From CALMFT01 sp035333525 (GTDB lineage: Bacteria; Patescibacteriota; Gracilibacteria; Absconditabacterales; Absconditicoccaceae): a DNA stretch of 25,526 nucleotides. A program made the translations under genes and the position numbers. Below are positions 9,017 to 17,374 of this stretch, piece after piece. The stretch is taken from contig DAOQQF010000012.1 of the NCBI GenBank assembly GCA_035333525.1, positions 1-25,526 on the forward strand, read 5' to 3'. Every line of letters starts with the position of its first letter. Within the stretch, counting starts at the first letter, position 1. Below the pieces are notes generated by a model. The model saw nothing but the letters and a program-made list of their open reading frames with translations, ran no database searches and was not told where the DNA came from.

Positions 9017-9575
9017 AGTAAGATATTATTGAATCAAGATTATTTACAGTCACCTATTTGGTCTTCTTGATTTAGATCATTACAAGTATCATTATAATGG
9101 GTCAGTATAACGTTCAACTATAGGCAATTTACTACAGCGTTGAAAAAATTATGATATAGGAAGCTGGGGAAAAACTCTCAATTCATGAAAAACTACCTAT
9201 CATATCAAATCCTTTGGTCTTGTAAAATCCTCATTTGACGAACTTCCCGAGGATATTTATCCCGAGACTTCGGGACGTCTTCCATGTCGTACCAAAATAA
9301 GAGTTCTCTTTTGATACGTAATTGGTATTACTTATTCCCCAAGGTTCCTATACTCTAACTAGACAAGCAAAATGATCACATGAAATCCGATATAATGAGA
9401 AAATCGATATATAATTTACTGTCCCAAAGACAAATACTTCTATAAGTCTTTGAGTAGTAAAATCATTCCTAAAAGTACAAAAAATAACTATTACAGAATT
9501 TATAAAGTATATATAACATCTTATGGGAGGGTATATGCCCGTTATGACCATATTTATCTGATTATTTTTATAACA
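9017..9575. other. Intergenic region between HicB-like gene and rplA
   Basis: Apart from the repeat at 9159-9348, the 9017-9158 part holds a loose TTCAAC/GTTGAA inverted repeat and no gene. The 9349-9575 part is probably the rplA leader. It has an AAAGAC/GTCTTT stem near 9425-9450 and a GGG/CCC hairpin at about 9525-9540 (GGGTATATGCCC). The latter might relate to L1 autoregulation, but I cannot match the L1-binding consensus with confidence. Confidence 0.4.
9159..9348 (+). repeat. Dispersed inverted-repeat element, copy B (complete)
   Basis: The complete 190-bp reference copy. Ends are imperfect inverted repeats: GGAAGCTGGGGAA at the left, and GGAACCTTGGGGAATAA when the right end is read in reverse. 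It is flanked on both sides by TATA, which may be a target duplication. It contains a strong CCCGAG-ACTT-CGGG hairpin near its centre. Length, ends, AT-rich flank and lack of a transposase fit a MITE-like or palindromic repeat. It splits the usual rplK-rplA neighbourhood. Confidence 0.9.
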
Positions 9576-10250
9576 ATGAACAAAAAGCGAAAAGAATCCA
9601 AAAAAATGGTAGAAACAGGTAAACTGTATACCGTAAGCGAAGCTTGTGAACTGGTCAAAAAGATCAACTACACCAAGTTCAACTCCTCAGTCGATGTTGC
9701 TATCAAGACCTTTGCTGATCCAAAATACAATGATCAGATGGTCAGATGAACCATTGTCCTACCTCATGGAACTGGTAAGACGCTCAAGATTGCAGCATTT
9801 GTGTCAGATGATTTATTGGACGAAGCTAGAAAAGCAGGAGCAACACTGGTTGGTAATGCTAACATTATCAAAGAAATTGAAGAAGGTAAGTTTAACTTTG
9901 ATGTTATGGTCACTACTCAAGCTATGATCAAAGATTTAGCAAAAGTTGCTAAAGTGTTATGACCAAAGTGACTTATGCCATCACCAAAAACTGGCACTAT
10001 TACCAATGACATCGTTGGCACTATTGATGAGATTAAAAAAGGAAGAATTGAGTATAAACTTGATAAAACAGGAAATGTTCATGCCGGTATAGGTAAAATC
10101 AATTTTGAGGCAAAGCAATTGGAGGATAATCTGAACGCATTACTCAATCATATGGAACAAAATAAACCAACAGCAATCAAAGGTAAACTTATGAAAAAAA
10201 TTGTTTTAAGTTCTACTATGTCTCCTGGTATCATGATTACAACTCCTTAA
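9576..10250 (+). CDS. rplA: Ribosomal protein L1 (uL1)
   Basis: Forms the L1 stalk of the large ribosomal subunit at the E site. The 224-aa length is typical. Signatures are FNSSVDVAIKTFADPKYNDQ, RGTIVLPHGTGKT and the rRNA-binding box KVLGPKGLMPSPKTGT, in which both box glycines are TGA, one of the cleanest proofs of the recoding here. KINFEAKQLEDNLNALL and a C-terminal SSTMSPGIMI follow. The ATG at 9576 gives a normal N-terminus (MNKKRKESKKMVETGKLY); longer in-frame readings lack a credible start. No rplJ or rplL follows. Confidence 0.97.
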
Positions 10251-10581
10251 AAGATACTTTTTCGCCTTTTTTACGCCATACTCATGAAATGAAAAATGCC
10301 TTTCAATCTATGTTTTACAACGAAGGATTCCATTATCAAACAATAATATCAAGCACTCAATAATGATATATCAATAAAAAAATGGACTCCTCATGAGAGA
10401 TATTATTTACTCAAAGAACTCTCCAGACACACCAATATATTAAAGGTAAAAAAAGAATATTCGTATCAGATATTATGTGACTTTTGGAAGCATATAATAT
10501 ACCTTATATGAAAAAATAATACAGAATATAATTACTCAATAATCTATATAATTTCTAATTTTTATTACTATTCTCACACTC
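10251..10581. other. Intergenic region rplA-rplI with possible small ORF
   Basis: An ATG at 10382 opens a 45-aa frame to TAA 10517-10519 (ends LLEAYNIPYMKK; two TGA as Gly). The same frame is open upstream from an ATG near 10287, interrupted by one TAA at 10361. A second frame across the region also reads like protein (WTPHERYYLLKELSR) but contains a TAA after about 20 codons. These could be a decayed gene or chance, since code 25 makes random open frames longer. I do not assign a gene. Confidence 0.3.
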
Positions 10582-11031
10582 ATGCAAAAAATAGATGTTC
10601 TCCTTCTCCAAGATTTCAAAACATTGGGGAAAAAATATGATGTCATCGGTGTCAAACCTATCTATGCGAGAAATGTCTTATTTCCACAAGGAATAGCAAG
10701 ACTTGCAGACAAAGGTACACTCAATGATTTGAGATCAAAAATTGCCTCTCACCAAAAGTCACAACAAACGTTGATAGATAAACTTAAAGCTATGCTTGCT
10801 TCACTTCAAGATACTCCTGTCGTTATCAAGGCTCAAGCAAATGAGTCTGGTAAGCTTTATGGTAAAATTCATGCAACAACAATAGCAGATAAGCTCAGTG
10901 CTGATTATTGATGTGATGTATCATCAGATTATCTACATATAAATGATATTGAGTCAGTATGATTGTATACGATCAACTTTCACGGTCTTGGTATCCAATC
11001 AACCTTTCAATGCGATGTTGTTGGTGAATAG
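10582..11031 (+). CDS. rplI: Ribosomal protein L9 (bL9)
   Basis: Binds domain V of 23S rRNA near the L1 stalk. The 149-aa length equals that of typical bL9. The N-terminal domain carries the signature KIDVLLLQDFKTLGKKYDVI followed by YARNVLFPQGIARLA. Then come the long connecting helix (residues ~45-75) and the C-terminal domain (ANESGKLYGKIHATTIADKL). Two TGA codons in the C-terminal domain encode Gly. There is no Shine-Dalgarno; the start follows a pyrimidine-rich stretch (TATTCTCACACTC). Confidence 0.96.
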
Positions 11032-11046
11032 AATACATTGATTATT

Positions 11047-11062
11047 TATAACCAAGGTTATA
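11047..11062. promoter_or_regulatory. Perfect 16-bp palindrome before the nuclease-like gene
   Basis: TATAACC and GGTTATA form a perfect inverted repeat around AA, ending seven bases before the ATG at 11070 and 15 bases after the rplI stop. It could be a repressor operator or an RNA hairpin overlapping the ribosome site. Its near-zero loop favours a protein-binding DNA palindrome. No regulator is identifiable nearby. Confidence 0.35.
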
Positions 11063-11069
11063 CACTCTT

Positions 11070-11444
11070 ATGCCCACCTCCCAATTGATTGTCTGAATCA
11101 TTATCTGAGGGATTGTGGGTTTTCTTATAGCAAAGATTTTTAGTATATGATCTCAGATCAAAGATCGTCAGACAAGTATCAAATCATCAAAGGCATCGAT
11201 TTTGGGTCACGTCAAAGAGCAAATGGCGCCATTGAGTCCATGATTCCCCTATCATACCAAGGATATGGTTTTTATCGGCAAAGGATTTGACTATATGGTA
11301 TTGGATGGTTTAAGTACTGGGATGCTCAAACAGATCATCTTTTTGGAGATTAAATCATGAAACTGAGTTCAAAATCGTAATGAAAAACAAATTCAAAATG
11401 TCGTTGATGCAGGCATTGTCAAATATCAGATAATCAGATTATAA
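11070..11444 (+). CDS. Membrane-anchored Holliday-junction-resolvase-like endonuclease
   Basis: A 124-aa protein resembling the family annotated as endonuclease related to archaeal Holliday junction resolvase (PF10107-like). Residues 3-26 form one transmembrane helix (LIVGIIIGGIVGFLIAKIFS). The conserved core follows: HVKEQMAPLSPGFPYHTKDMVF, then IGKGFDYMVLDGL, IIFLEIKSG (the E-x-K of PD-(D/E)XK nucleases, with the preceding Asp in FDYMVLDG) and VDAGIVKYQIIRL. The catalytic D...ExK pattern seems intact. Five TGA codons are Gly. The family's biological role is not established; a DNA-cleaving enzyme held at the membrane might act on incoming DNA, but that is inference. Confidence 0.8.
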
Positions 11445-11475
11445 AGGATTATTTATACATTTTATTGGTATTACC

Positions 11476-12135
11476 ATGTTTACTATTATAGAGCCAGTTT
11501 GGTGACAACATAGTATGTCACGACTCAATCATATTGTTAGTTCTGATACACTATTATTTACTATCACCGCATTTTGTTCAGATTTTTTTGTATTTCCTTT
11601 TCCAATAATACTCGTAGCATTGTTTTTGTATGGAATAATGAATAAGCACTTTCGCACAGAAACATATGCCCTGAAAATTGTATTTTCAACGAGTACAGCA
11701 ATGATTATAACCTTGTTGATACAACAAGTTATTACCAAAGCAAGACCCGAGACACTTCCTGGACTTCAACTTATCCTTCATCATTTACCAACTATGTCAT
11801 TCCCTTCTGACCATGCTACGGTCAGTATGGCTTTTGCTATAGGATTTTGGTTGTCATATCGTGATTTTTTCAAAAAAACTATTCCTCTTTCAAAAATACA
11901 TCCTCAAATAATAAAATGGGTTAAAATGGGTTCCATACTCTTATTTTGTTCCGCATTACTTATGGGTATATGTAGAACCGCAGTAGCAGTTCATCGACCT
12001 ACCGATATCATAGCATGACGGATAATCTGAATCATGTGATGACGACTTGGCTACCAATTGAGTGATACACGTTTTGGACAACGAGCTATTGATTTATGTA
12101 TCAACATAGCTAAAAAGATAGTATCAAAGAAATAG
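11476..12135 (+). CDS. PAP2-family membrane phosphatase
   Basis: A 219-aa integral membrane protein of the type 2 phosphatidic acid phosphatase family, which includes undecaprenyl-diphosphate and lipid phosphatases. The three-part active site is visible: K88-x-RP (KARPETLPG), PSDH with H113, and CRTAVAVHRPTD with R167, nucleophile H173 and D177. The usual Ser of the third motif is Cys166. Hydrophobic helices lie at about residues 26-52, 68-86, 115-132 and 148-168. Substrate cannot be told; recycling of a lipid carrier for the cell envelope is a reasonable guess. Four TGA codons are Gly. ATG 11515 is an alternative, shorter start. Confidence 0.88.
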
Positions 12136-12158
12136 ATTTATTATTGTTGTTTATTACT

Positions 12159-13349
12159 ATGCTTATTATAGCTTGAATACTGTTGTTTATGGTCCTAGTT
12201 GTCATTCATGAATTATGACATTTTTGGACGGCCAAAAAATCGTGAGTTCAGGTTTTGGAGTTTGGGATTGGCATACCTCCAAAGTTATTTACCTACTACA
12301 AAGACAAATCTGGTACGGAGTATACTATTAACATGATTCCCCTCGGATGATTTGTAAGACTCAAGGGGGAAGATCCCAAAGATGAATGAACCTTTACTGC
12401 TCCTGATAGTTTTATTATGGCCAAATTCCGGAACAAGGTTCTCATCTTGTGTGGAGGCGTTATTATGAATTTTTTGGCGGCGTACGTTCTTTTTTCTGGA
12501 TGATTTTGGCTTGGTAGTAAGCCAATTAGTGTTTTGCCTAGCAATGCAGTAGTAGATCAGTTGGATACTAAATATATCACCACCTTTGATCAGCTTATCA
12601 AAAATGGCCATATAAGCTGAAACGTAAGTGAACAACCAGTAGTGATTGGCAATATCTTACCTGATTGATTGGCATCCAAAGCTGGTTTATCATCATGAGA
12701 TCGTATTATATCACTGTCATGACAAACTACTAACTCATTGATTATCAATAGACAGTTAAAATCACTTATTGGTCAGACGTTTGAAGTATGATATCAACAT
12801 TCATGATCAGCTACTACCCAGACTGTTTCGATTACCTGTCCTGATTCACAGTGTTTATTGTGAATTGTTATGGATACCAAGTCAAACGTAGAAATCAAAC
12901 CATATAAATATCCTTTGGGACAATCTTTGGTCATGGGTCGACATGAGTTAGTGTGACAATCTAAACTGAGTTTACATACATTGGGAAGGCTTTTTGGGTC
13001 GCTCTTGAGTTTTGACAAAGAGAAGATAAAAACACAAACACAAGGTTTGACTGGGCCAGCATGAGCGGTAAAGATTGGTGAGTTGATCTATCAAGCATGA
13101 TGATGGATTCAGTTCTTGATCTTTGGAGCTATGATTTCACTTTCATTGGCAGTATTCAATATCTTGCCAATACCTGCTTTGGATGGAGGAAGACTCTTGG
13201 GAGTAATTATCCAAACTCTCTTTGGACTAAAACCTCAAAAGTACTTCACCATTGAAGGATATATTAATATCATCTTTTTTGTGCTCCTTATGGGATTGGG
13301 AGTACTCATTTTAATCAGAGATTTGAGTACCATACGAGGATTATTTTAA
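12159..13349 (+). CDS. rseP: Site-2 intramembrane zinc metalloprotease (M50, RseP-like)
   Basis: A 396-aa membrane protease that cleaves transmembrane segments, for example of anti-sigma factors or leftover signal peptides. The first helix carries the zinc site HELGH (H17, E18, H21), whose Gly is a TGA. LEFGIGIPPKL and the PLGGFVRLKGEDP loop follow. A central PDZ-like region is at about 150-270 (LPDGLASKAGLSSGDRIISL). The C-terminal zinc ligand is in NILPIPALDGGRLLG (D342), and a last helix ends the protein. It has an unusually high number of TGA codons. It follows the PAP2 gene by 23 bases, so both envelope genes may be one transcript. Confidence 0.95.
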
Positions 13350-13406
13350 TACATTTTTCTATATTATATATTCCTATCATTTTTTATTTCTCTTTTCCAA
13401 CCGCCC

Positions 13407-13736
13407 ATGAAAGTTGATATTCCAATGGATATGTACGAATCATCAAAAGAACTTGTAGTTATTATGCCGCTTGCTGGTGTAGAAAGAACATCGCTTGAGA
13501 TGCGTTTGGATGATTATAAATTATTGATAAGCTGAAAAAGAAACATGCCCAAACTCAAAGAAGATCTTATGTCTGTAAAGGGTGATTGTTACCGATGAGA
13601 GTTTTCTCAACAAATCGATCTGCCTATCGGAGTATATTTGGATAGAATCCATAGTAAAATAACTCAAGACAATATTCTCTTTATTGTGATCCCCAAAATC
13701 CAAACTCCAGACAAACTTCATATTGAAATAGAGTAA
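13407..13736 (+). CDS. Small heat-shock protein (Hsp20 family)
   Basis: A 109-aa alpha-crystallin-type chaperone that holds unfolding proteins. The pattern is right: an initial strand with acidic residues (YESSKELVVIMPLAGVERTSLEMRLDDYKLLISGKR), an aromatic/acidic loop, the YRGEFSQQIDLPIGV segment equivalent to the typical 'f.R.f.LP..vd' strand, and a final ITQDNILFIVIPK strand. It is short, with minimal N- and C-terminal extensions. Two TGA codons are Gly. The region between rseP and this gene is T-rich with no clear terminator, so linkage to rseP is possible. Confidence 0.82.
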
Positions 13737-13780
13737 TTCAAAAATTTGACAAGAGAGCCGGTTCTGATTATACTCGATGT

Positions 13781-14566
13781 ATGAACTATCGATATTCAAG
13801 AATTGGTTTTTTAGTCTCTATCATGATAATGCTCTGATCGGGCTTTGTGTGATGGCATTTTGGTTTATTTCAATGAGTAATAGATCAAGTCATCATAAAC
13901 AAACGATGATGAATTGCTCATGCCCAAACTAGTAGCTCTCAGATTGATGGTATCAAATCCAAGATAACTACCATCGTCTCATCTGCCAATGGTAAGATAA
14001 CCTTAGCTACCAAAAATAGACTTATAGAGCTTATCTCCAATAGAATTAAGGCCTCATCCAATGAGTCTGTTACTGATATCTATATTCATTTTCTCAGAGA
14101 GGTAAAGAAATTGAGAACAATTGATGAAATTGTTCCTATTTCGTCTTTGGGAGATGTCTCATCGAGTGTCTCTCCTTCTCCTACTACGCCAACTCCACAT
14201 TCATGACCAGATTTTTCAATTAGTTTTGCATCATTGTGATGACAGATTACTATTGGTCAAAAGTTTGCCCCCTTGAGCCTGAAAATCAAAAATAATGGTT
14301 CTGAATACACTCCTCAAACACTCAATGGCCTTAAAATCTGATGTAAATGAGTAGATGGGGGTATTTACCCTTATTGGTCGTATAGTGATAATCAATCTAT
14401 ACCTACTGGCGGAGAGATTATCATCGATATTCAGAACGTTGTTGTTTGACATCTTACTACGAGCAAAGGACTCAAACTTCTTACGTGCAAAGTAGATTCA
14501 GCAGATATGATTACAGAAATCAATGAAGATAATAATATCGTTAATGTCTCAATACAGTTGTATTAA
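13781..14566 (+). CDS. Secreted or membrane-anchored CARDB-like protein
   Basis: A 261-aa exported protein. Residues 7-30 form a signal anchor (RIGFLVSIMIMLGSGFVGWH). A predicted helical part follows (SQIDGIKSKITTIVSSANGK to HFLREVKKLRT). A Pro/Ser/Thr linker (SPSPTTPTPHSGP) leads to a beta-rich C-terminal domain ending VDSADMITEINEDNNIVNVSIQ, the 'D....E.nE.NN' ending typical of CARDB-type adhesion domains. The role is probably at the cell surface; a binding partner is unknown. The frame is open upstream of the chosen ATG and overlaps the hsp20 end, but no better start exists. A repeat copy begins two bases after its stop. Confidence 0.75.
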
Positions 14567-14567
14567 A

Positions 14568-14750
14568 GAAACCTTGGGAAATAATACCAATTAAGTATCA
14601 AAAGAGAACTATTATGATTACGACATGGAAGAGGTCCCAAAGTCTCGGGGTAAAATTTCTCGGGAAGTTCTTTGAATGTAGATTTTACAAGACCAAAAGA
14701 TTTGATATGATAGGTAGTTTTCACGAATTGAGAGTTTTCCCCCAGCTTTC
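14568..14750 (-). repeat. Dispersed inverted-repeat element, copy C (complete)
   Basis: This 183-bp copy is in reverse orientation relative to copy B, with ends GAAACCTTGGGAA and CCCCCAGCTTTC. It carries mutations in the central hairpin stem (CCCCGAGACTTTGGGA in the B sense) and one base missing in an A run near the left end. It sits directly behind the stop codon of the CARDB-like gene, in the junction before the next gene. Confidence 0.9.
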
Positions 14751-14850
14751 TAAAATAAATAACATACAATTTCTCTAATTTATCCATTTTTTTCATAAAT
14801 CAAATCAGTATTGTGCCTGATATTTTTTTATTTTTATATAAAAACATATC

Positions 14851-15822
14851 ATGGACCTTATTGATTCTATGTGATTATGATCTAACCTTGTTACTCATAT
14901 CAAACAAACCTTTTATCAACTATCAAAGGAACCAATGGAATCAAAAAGAATGAGTTTTCTTGAATCATGTTTAGAAAAAGATAGTATATTATGTATTCTA
15001 CAATGAATTACTAACTTACCAGAAAATACTATAAAACAATGATTAACTATTAGTGGTGCATGAATGATCAAAATCAAAATATACGAATCGCCATATGGTT
15101 CACTTCGTTTTCATATATTCAATACACTAAATCGTAAACTCTTTGGTAATATGGATTTTGATGAAAATCCTCATGTACATGCGTTTCAATGATTTTCTCA
15201 CGTTCTTTTGTGAACAATAGTTGAAAGGATTTATTCAGTACATAATCTATCAAATTCAGAGTCAATATTATATCATAATTTTTTACACTATGTTCAGTCT
15301 TGTTCTAAAACAACCCAACAACATATTATACAAGTATTACATAACAAAGGTTATCAATGAAATTATTTTATAAATAATAATATGCCATTGTTATTTAGAA
15401 AACATCTCGATCAATTGAAAACATATTATACATTTTTTGATAGTATCAAAAAAAAAGATCCTCAGTGAAATCTAGTTGAATATTTTTTTGAACAATGAGT
15501 ATGAAAAATGATTCTTACCAATACTAGAACGATAAAACAATCAGAATCATATAATCTTTATGCAGAAAATGCTCATGTTATCGATAATCAGAATCATAAA
15601 TGAGCAACATTATTTTTGACTGATGAAACGTATCAAACATGTCAGTTCCCTAAGTCAAAAAATATTGTTTTACGCTGACACTGACAACATTTACCCTGGA
15701 GACAACCACAAGCTATTCTGCGTTCTTTTTGAGACTGATTTACTGATTATAATATAGGAGATAGCATTAAACAAACATCTTTGGAATGCTTCAATAATAT
15801 AGTAAAAACTTCCAAGGTATAA
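14851..15822 (+). CDS. Hypothetical protein, possibly cupin-like
   Basis: A 323-aa soluble protein with no confident family. A central stretch (about residues 85-135) reads RFHIFNTLNRKLFGN, DENPHVHAFQGFSHVLLGTIVERIYSV; the spaced His residues followed by 'F..V..G' resemble a metal-binding cupin strand set. A later YNLYAENAHVIDN followed by GATLFLTDE would fit the second half of such a barrel. It is rich in His and Gln, with many TGA-coded Gly. The CYTH gene starts 45 bases downstream in the same direction, so the two may act together. The cupin suggestion is only by eye. Confidence 0.7.
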
Positions 15823-15867
15823 TAATATGCACACAACAATAACTTTTTTTATATATTCTTTTGCCAC

Positions 15868-16428
15868 ATGAATTATGAGTATGAAATTAAAGTGCTAGCT
15901 ATTGATATCGAAAATATCCAAAAGAAATTACAAGAATTATGAGCACAAAAACAATGAACATATCTTATGAAAAGATATGTCTTTGATATGGCTTCATCTA
16001 ATAACAATAGTTGTTGGATAAGACTGAGAGATGATGGCAGAAAAGTGACACTAACTATCAAGGAGGTAGAACATGATGGTATTGACTGAACCAAAGAATG
16101 GGAAATTATTGTAGATTCATTTGAAACTACATTTGAAATGATCCAAAAACTTTGATATACCGCAAAAGCGTATCAAGAAAATAGGCGTACCAGTTATACC
16201 ATGGGTAATGTGTTTATTGAAATAGATGAGCGACCTATGATACCTCCTTATGTAGAAATTGAGTGACCATCAATAGAAAGTGTGGAAAACCTAGTTTGAT
16301 TGCTTGGATTTGAAAAGAAAGATACAACATCAATTAATACATCAAAGATATACCTCACATATGGGATAGAGCTCGATACCATAAAAGAACTTCGTTTTCA
16401 AGAAACCTTGGGAAATAATACCAATTAA
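15868..16428 (+). CDS. CYTH-domain protein (triphosphate-binding, CyaB/ThTPase-like)
   Basis: A 186-aa CYTH (triphosphate tunnel metalloenzyme) protein. The defining N-terminal ExExK motif is EYEIK at residues 4-8. Typical later strands are WIRLRDDGRKVTLTIKE, EWEIIVDSFETTFEMIQKLGY, YQENRRTSYTMGNVFIEIDE and PYVEIEGPSIESVENLVGLLGF. Members hydrolyse inorganic or nucleoside triphosphates, or make cAMP; substrate cannot be told here. The last eight residues (ETLGNNTN) and the TAA stop lie inside a repeat fragment (16402-16449), so the insertion rewrote the C-terminus. The catalytic core is intact. Several Gly are TGA. Confidence 0.88.
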
Positions 16429-16449
16429 GTATCAAAAGAGAACTATTAT
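16402..16449 (-). repeat. Dispersed inverted-repeat element, copy D (right module only)
   Basis: This 48-base fragment is in reverse orientation, from GAAACCTTGGG to AGAACTATTATT. It matches only the right-hand module of the element, with no left module following. It overlaps the end of the CYTH gene and provides its final codons and stop. Confidence 0.85.
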
Positions 16450-16459
16450 TTTGGTATTT

Positions 16460-16906
16460 CTACTTTGTTACCAATCCTATAATATAAAATACAAATGAAA
16501 TAAATACCCAGCTCAGCCCAATTCATCACAAAGCTCGTGCCACTCTTTTGACACTCATCATACGTTCTTCTACCTTTTTGGAGTCTTTTGCATTGATGAG
16601 CATTTGGATTCATTCATAAACAAGTGTTATAAGTGCAATAAGAGCCAAAAATCACAATATCCAATTGGTTATATTTTGAATATTAGCCAACAAGGTATTT
16701 TTGGCATCATCAAAGTTGGTATACGTACCCTGATTGATACCACCTACTCACTCAGAAAGTTTTGTGGCACCATCTCTGATAGGATCATTAATAGAGCTTG
16801 TATCAACCACTTTTTTGGTATCAGGACTTCCATAAGGATCAAGTGGATCATCAAACCAGTTTAGTCCCAATAAGGAAAAAGGTAATGATAAGAGAGATAA
16901 GAACAT
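16460..16906 (-). CDS. Pilin-like (VirB2/TrbC-type) two-helix membrane protein
   Basis: A 148-aa protein with an N-terminal signal sequence (MFLSLLSLPFSLLGLNWF), a polar segment to about residue 70, and two C-terminal membrane helices: NWILGFLALIALITLVYEGIQMLI and LGGIGLSWVFISFVFYIIGLV. They are joined by a short basic loop (NAKDSKKVEERMMSVKR). Signal peptide, two helices and a basic hinge is the architecture of VirB2/TrbC-type pilins of type IV secretion. No other secretion gene is in the window, so this is a fold-level suggestion only. Several Gly, including a GG pair before the last helix, are TGA. It ends with TAG and is convergent with the CYTH gene. Confidence 0.72.
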
Positions 16907-16931
16907 AGTGTTTGATAAACTAATAAAGTAA

Positions 16932-17115
16932 GGAACCTTGGAAAATAATACCAATTAAGTATCAAAAGAGAACTATTATGATTACGACATGGAAGAGGTC
17001 CCAAAGTCTCGGGATAAATATCCTCGGGAAGCTCGTCGAATGTGGATTTTACAAGACTAAAAGATTTGATATGATAGGTGGTTTTTCATGAATTGAGAGT
17101 TTTTTCCCAGCTTCC
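16932..17115 (-). repeat. Dispersed inverted-repeat element, copy E (complete)
   Basis: This 184-bp copy is in reverse orientation, with ends GGAACCTTGG and CCCAGCTTCC. It lies in the divergent space between the pilin-like gene (minus) and the next plus-strand gene. In the B sense it has the cleanest uninterrupted reading frame of all copies. Confidence 0.9.
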
Positions 17116-17374
17116 ATAATACGTACATAAGGACCATATTCGATAGCACAACAATCACACTTCATTTTAACAATTTTATGGTGTATATTTTCCAAAATCC
17201 GTTGTCTTTATAATTATTATATCTACATTTATTTTTTTTGCAAGTTTTTGTACTGTAATAGATGATAATCTGGTTACTAAAGTTGCATTATAATCTGTTT
17301 CTGATTATAGTTATTGTGTTCAACAAATAGTATCCAAAATAAGATGATCTCTTTTACTTTATATTTCATTGGCT
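17116..17374 (+). pseudogene. Possible damaged 5' part of the next gene
   Basis: In the frame of the gene at 17375, an open stretch upstream reads as a hydrophobic signal-like segment (FIIIISTFIFFASFCTV, about 17207-17260). It has no ATG/GTG/TTG start and is separated from the gene by a single in-frame TAA at 17291-17293. An ATG at about 17174 in another frame runs into TAA after 11 codons. This pattern could mean that an exported protein lost its signal peptide through a frameshift plus a stop, next to repeat copy E. It could equally be chance in AT-rich DNA. Confidence 0.3.

Noticed and set aside
14563..14796. A minus-strand gene over repeat copy C
   Set aside because: It is the shared repeat frame joined to flanking sequence through a one-base loss; treated as part of the repeat finding and not as a gene.
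9159..17115. Repeats as a CRISPR array
   Set aside because: Copies are about 185 bp, far apart, in both orientations and without regular spacers; no cas gene is present.
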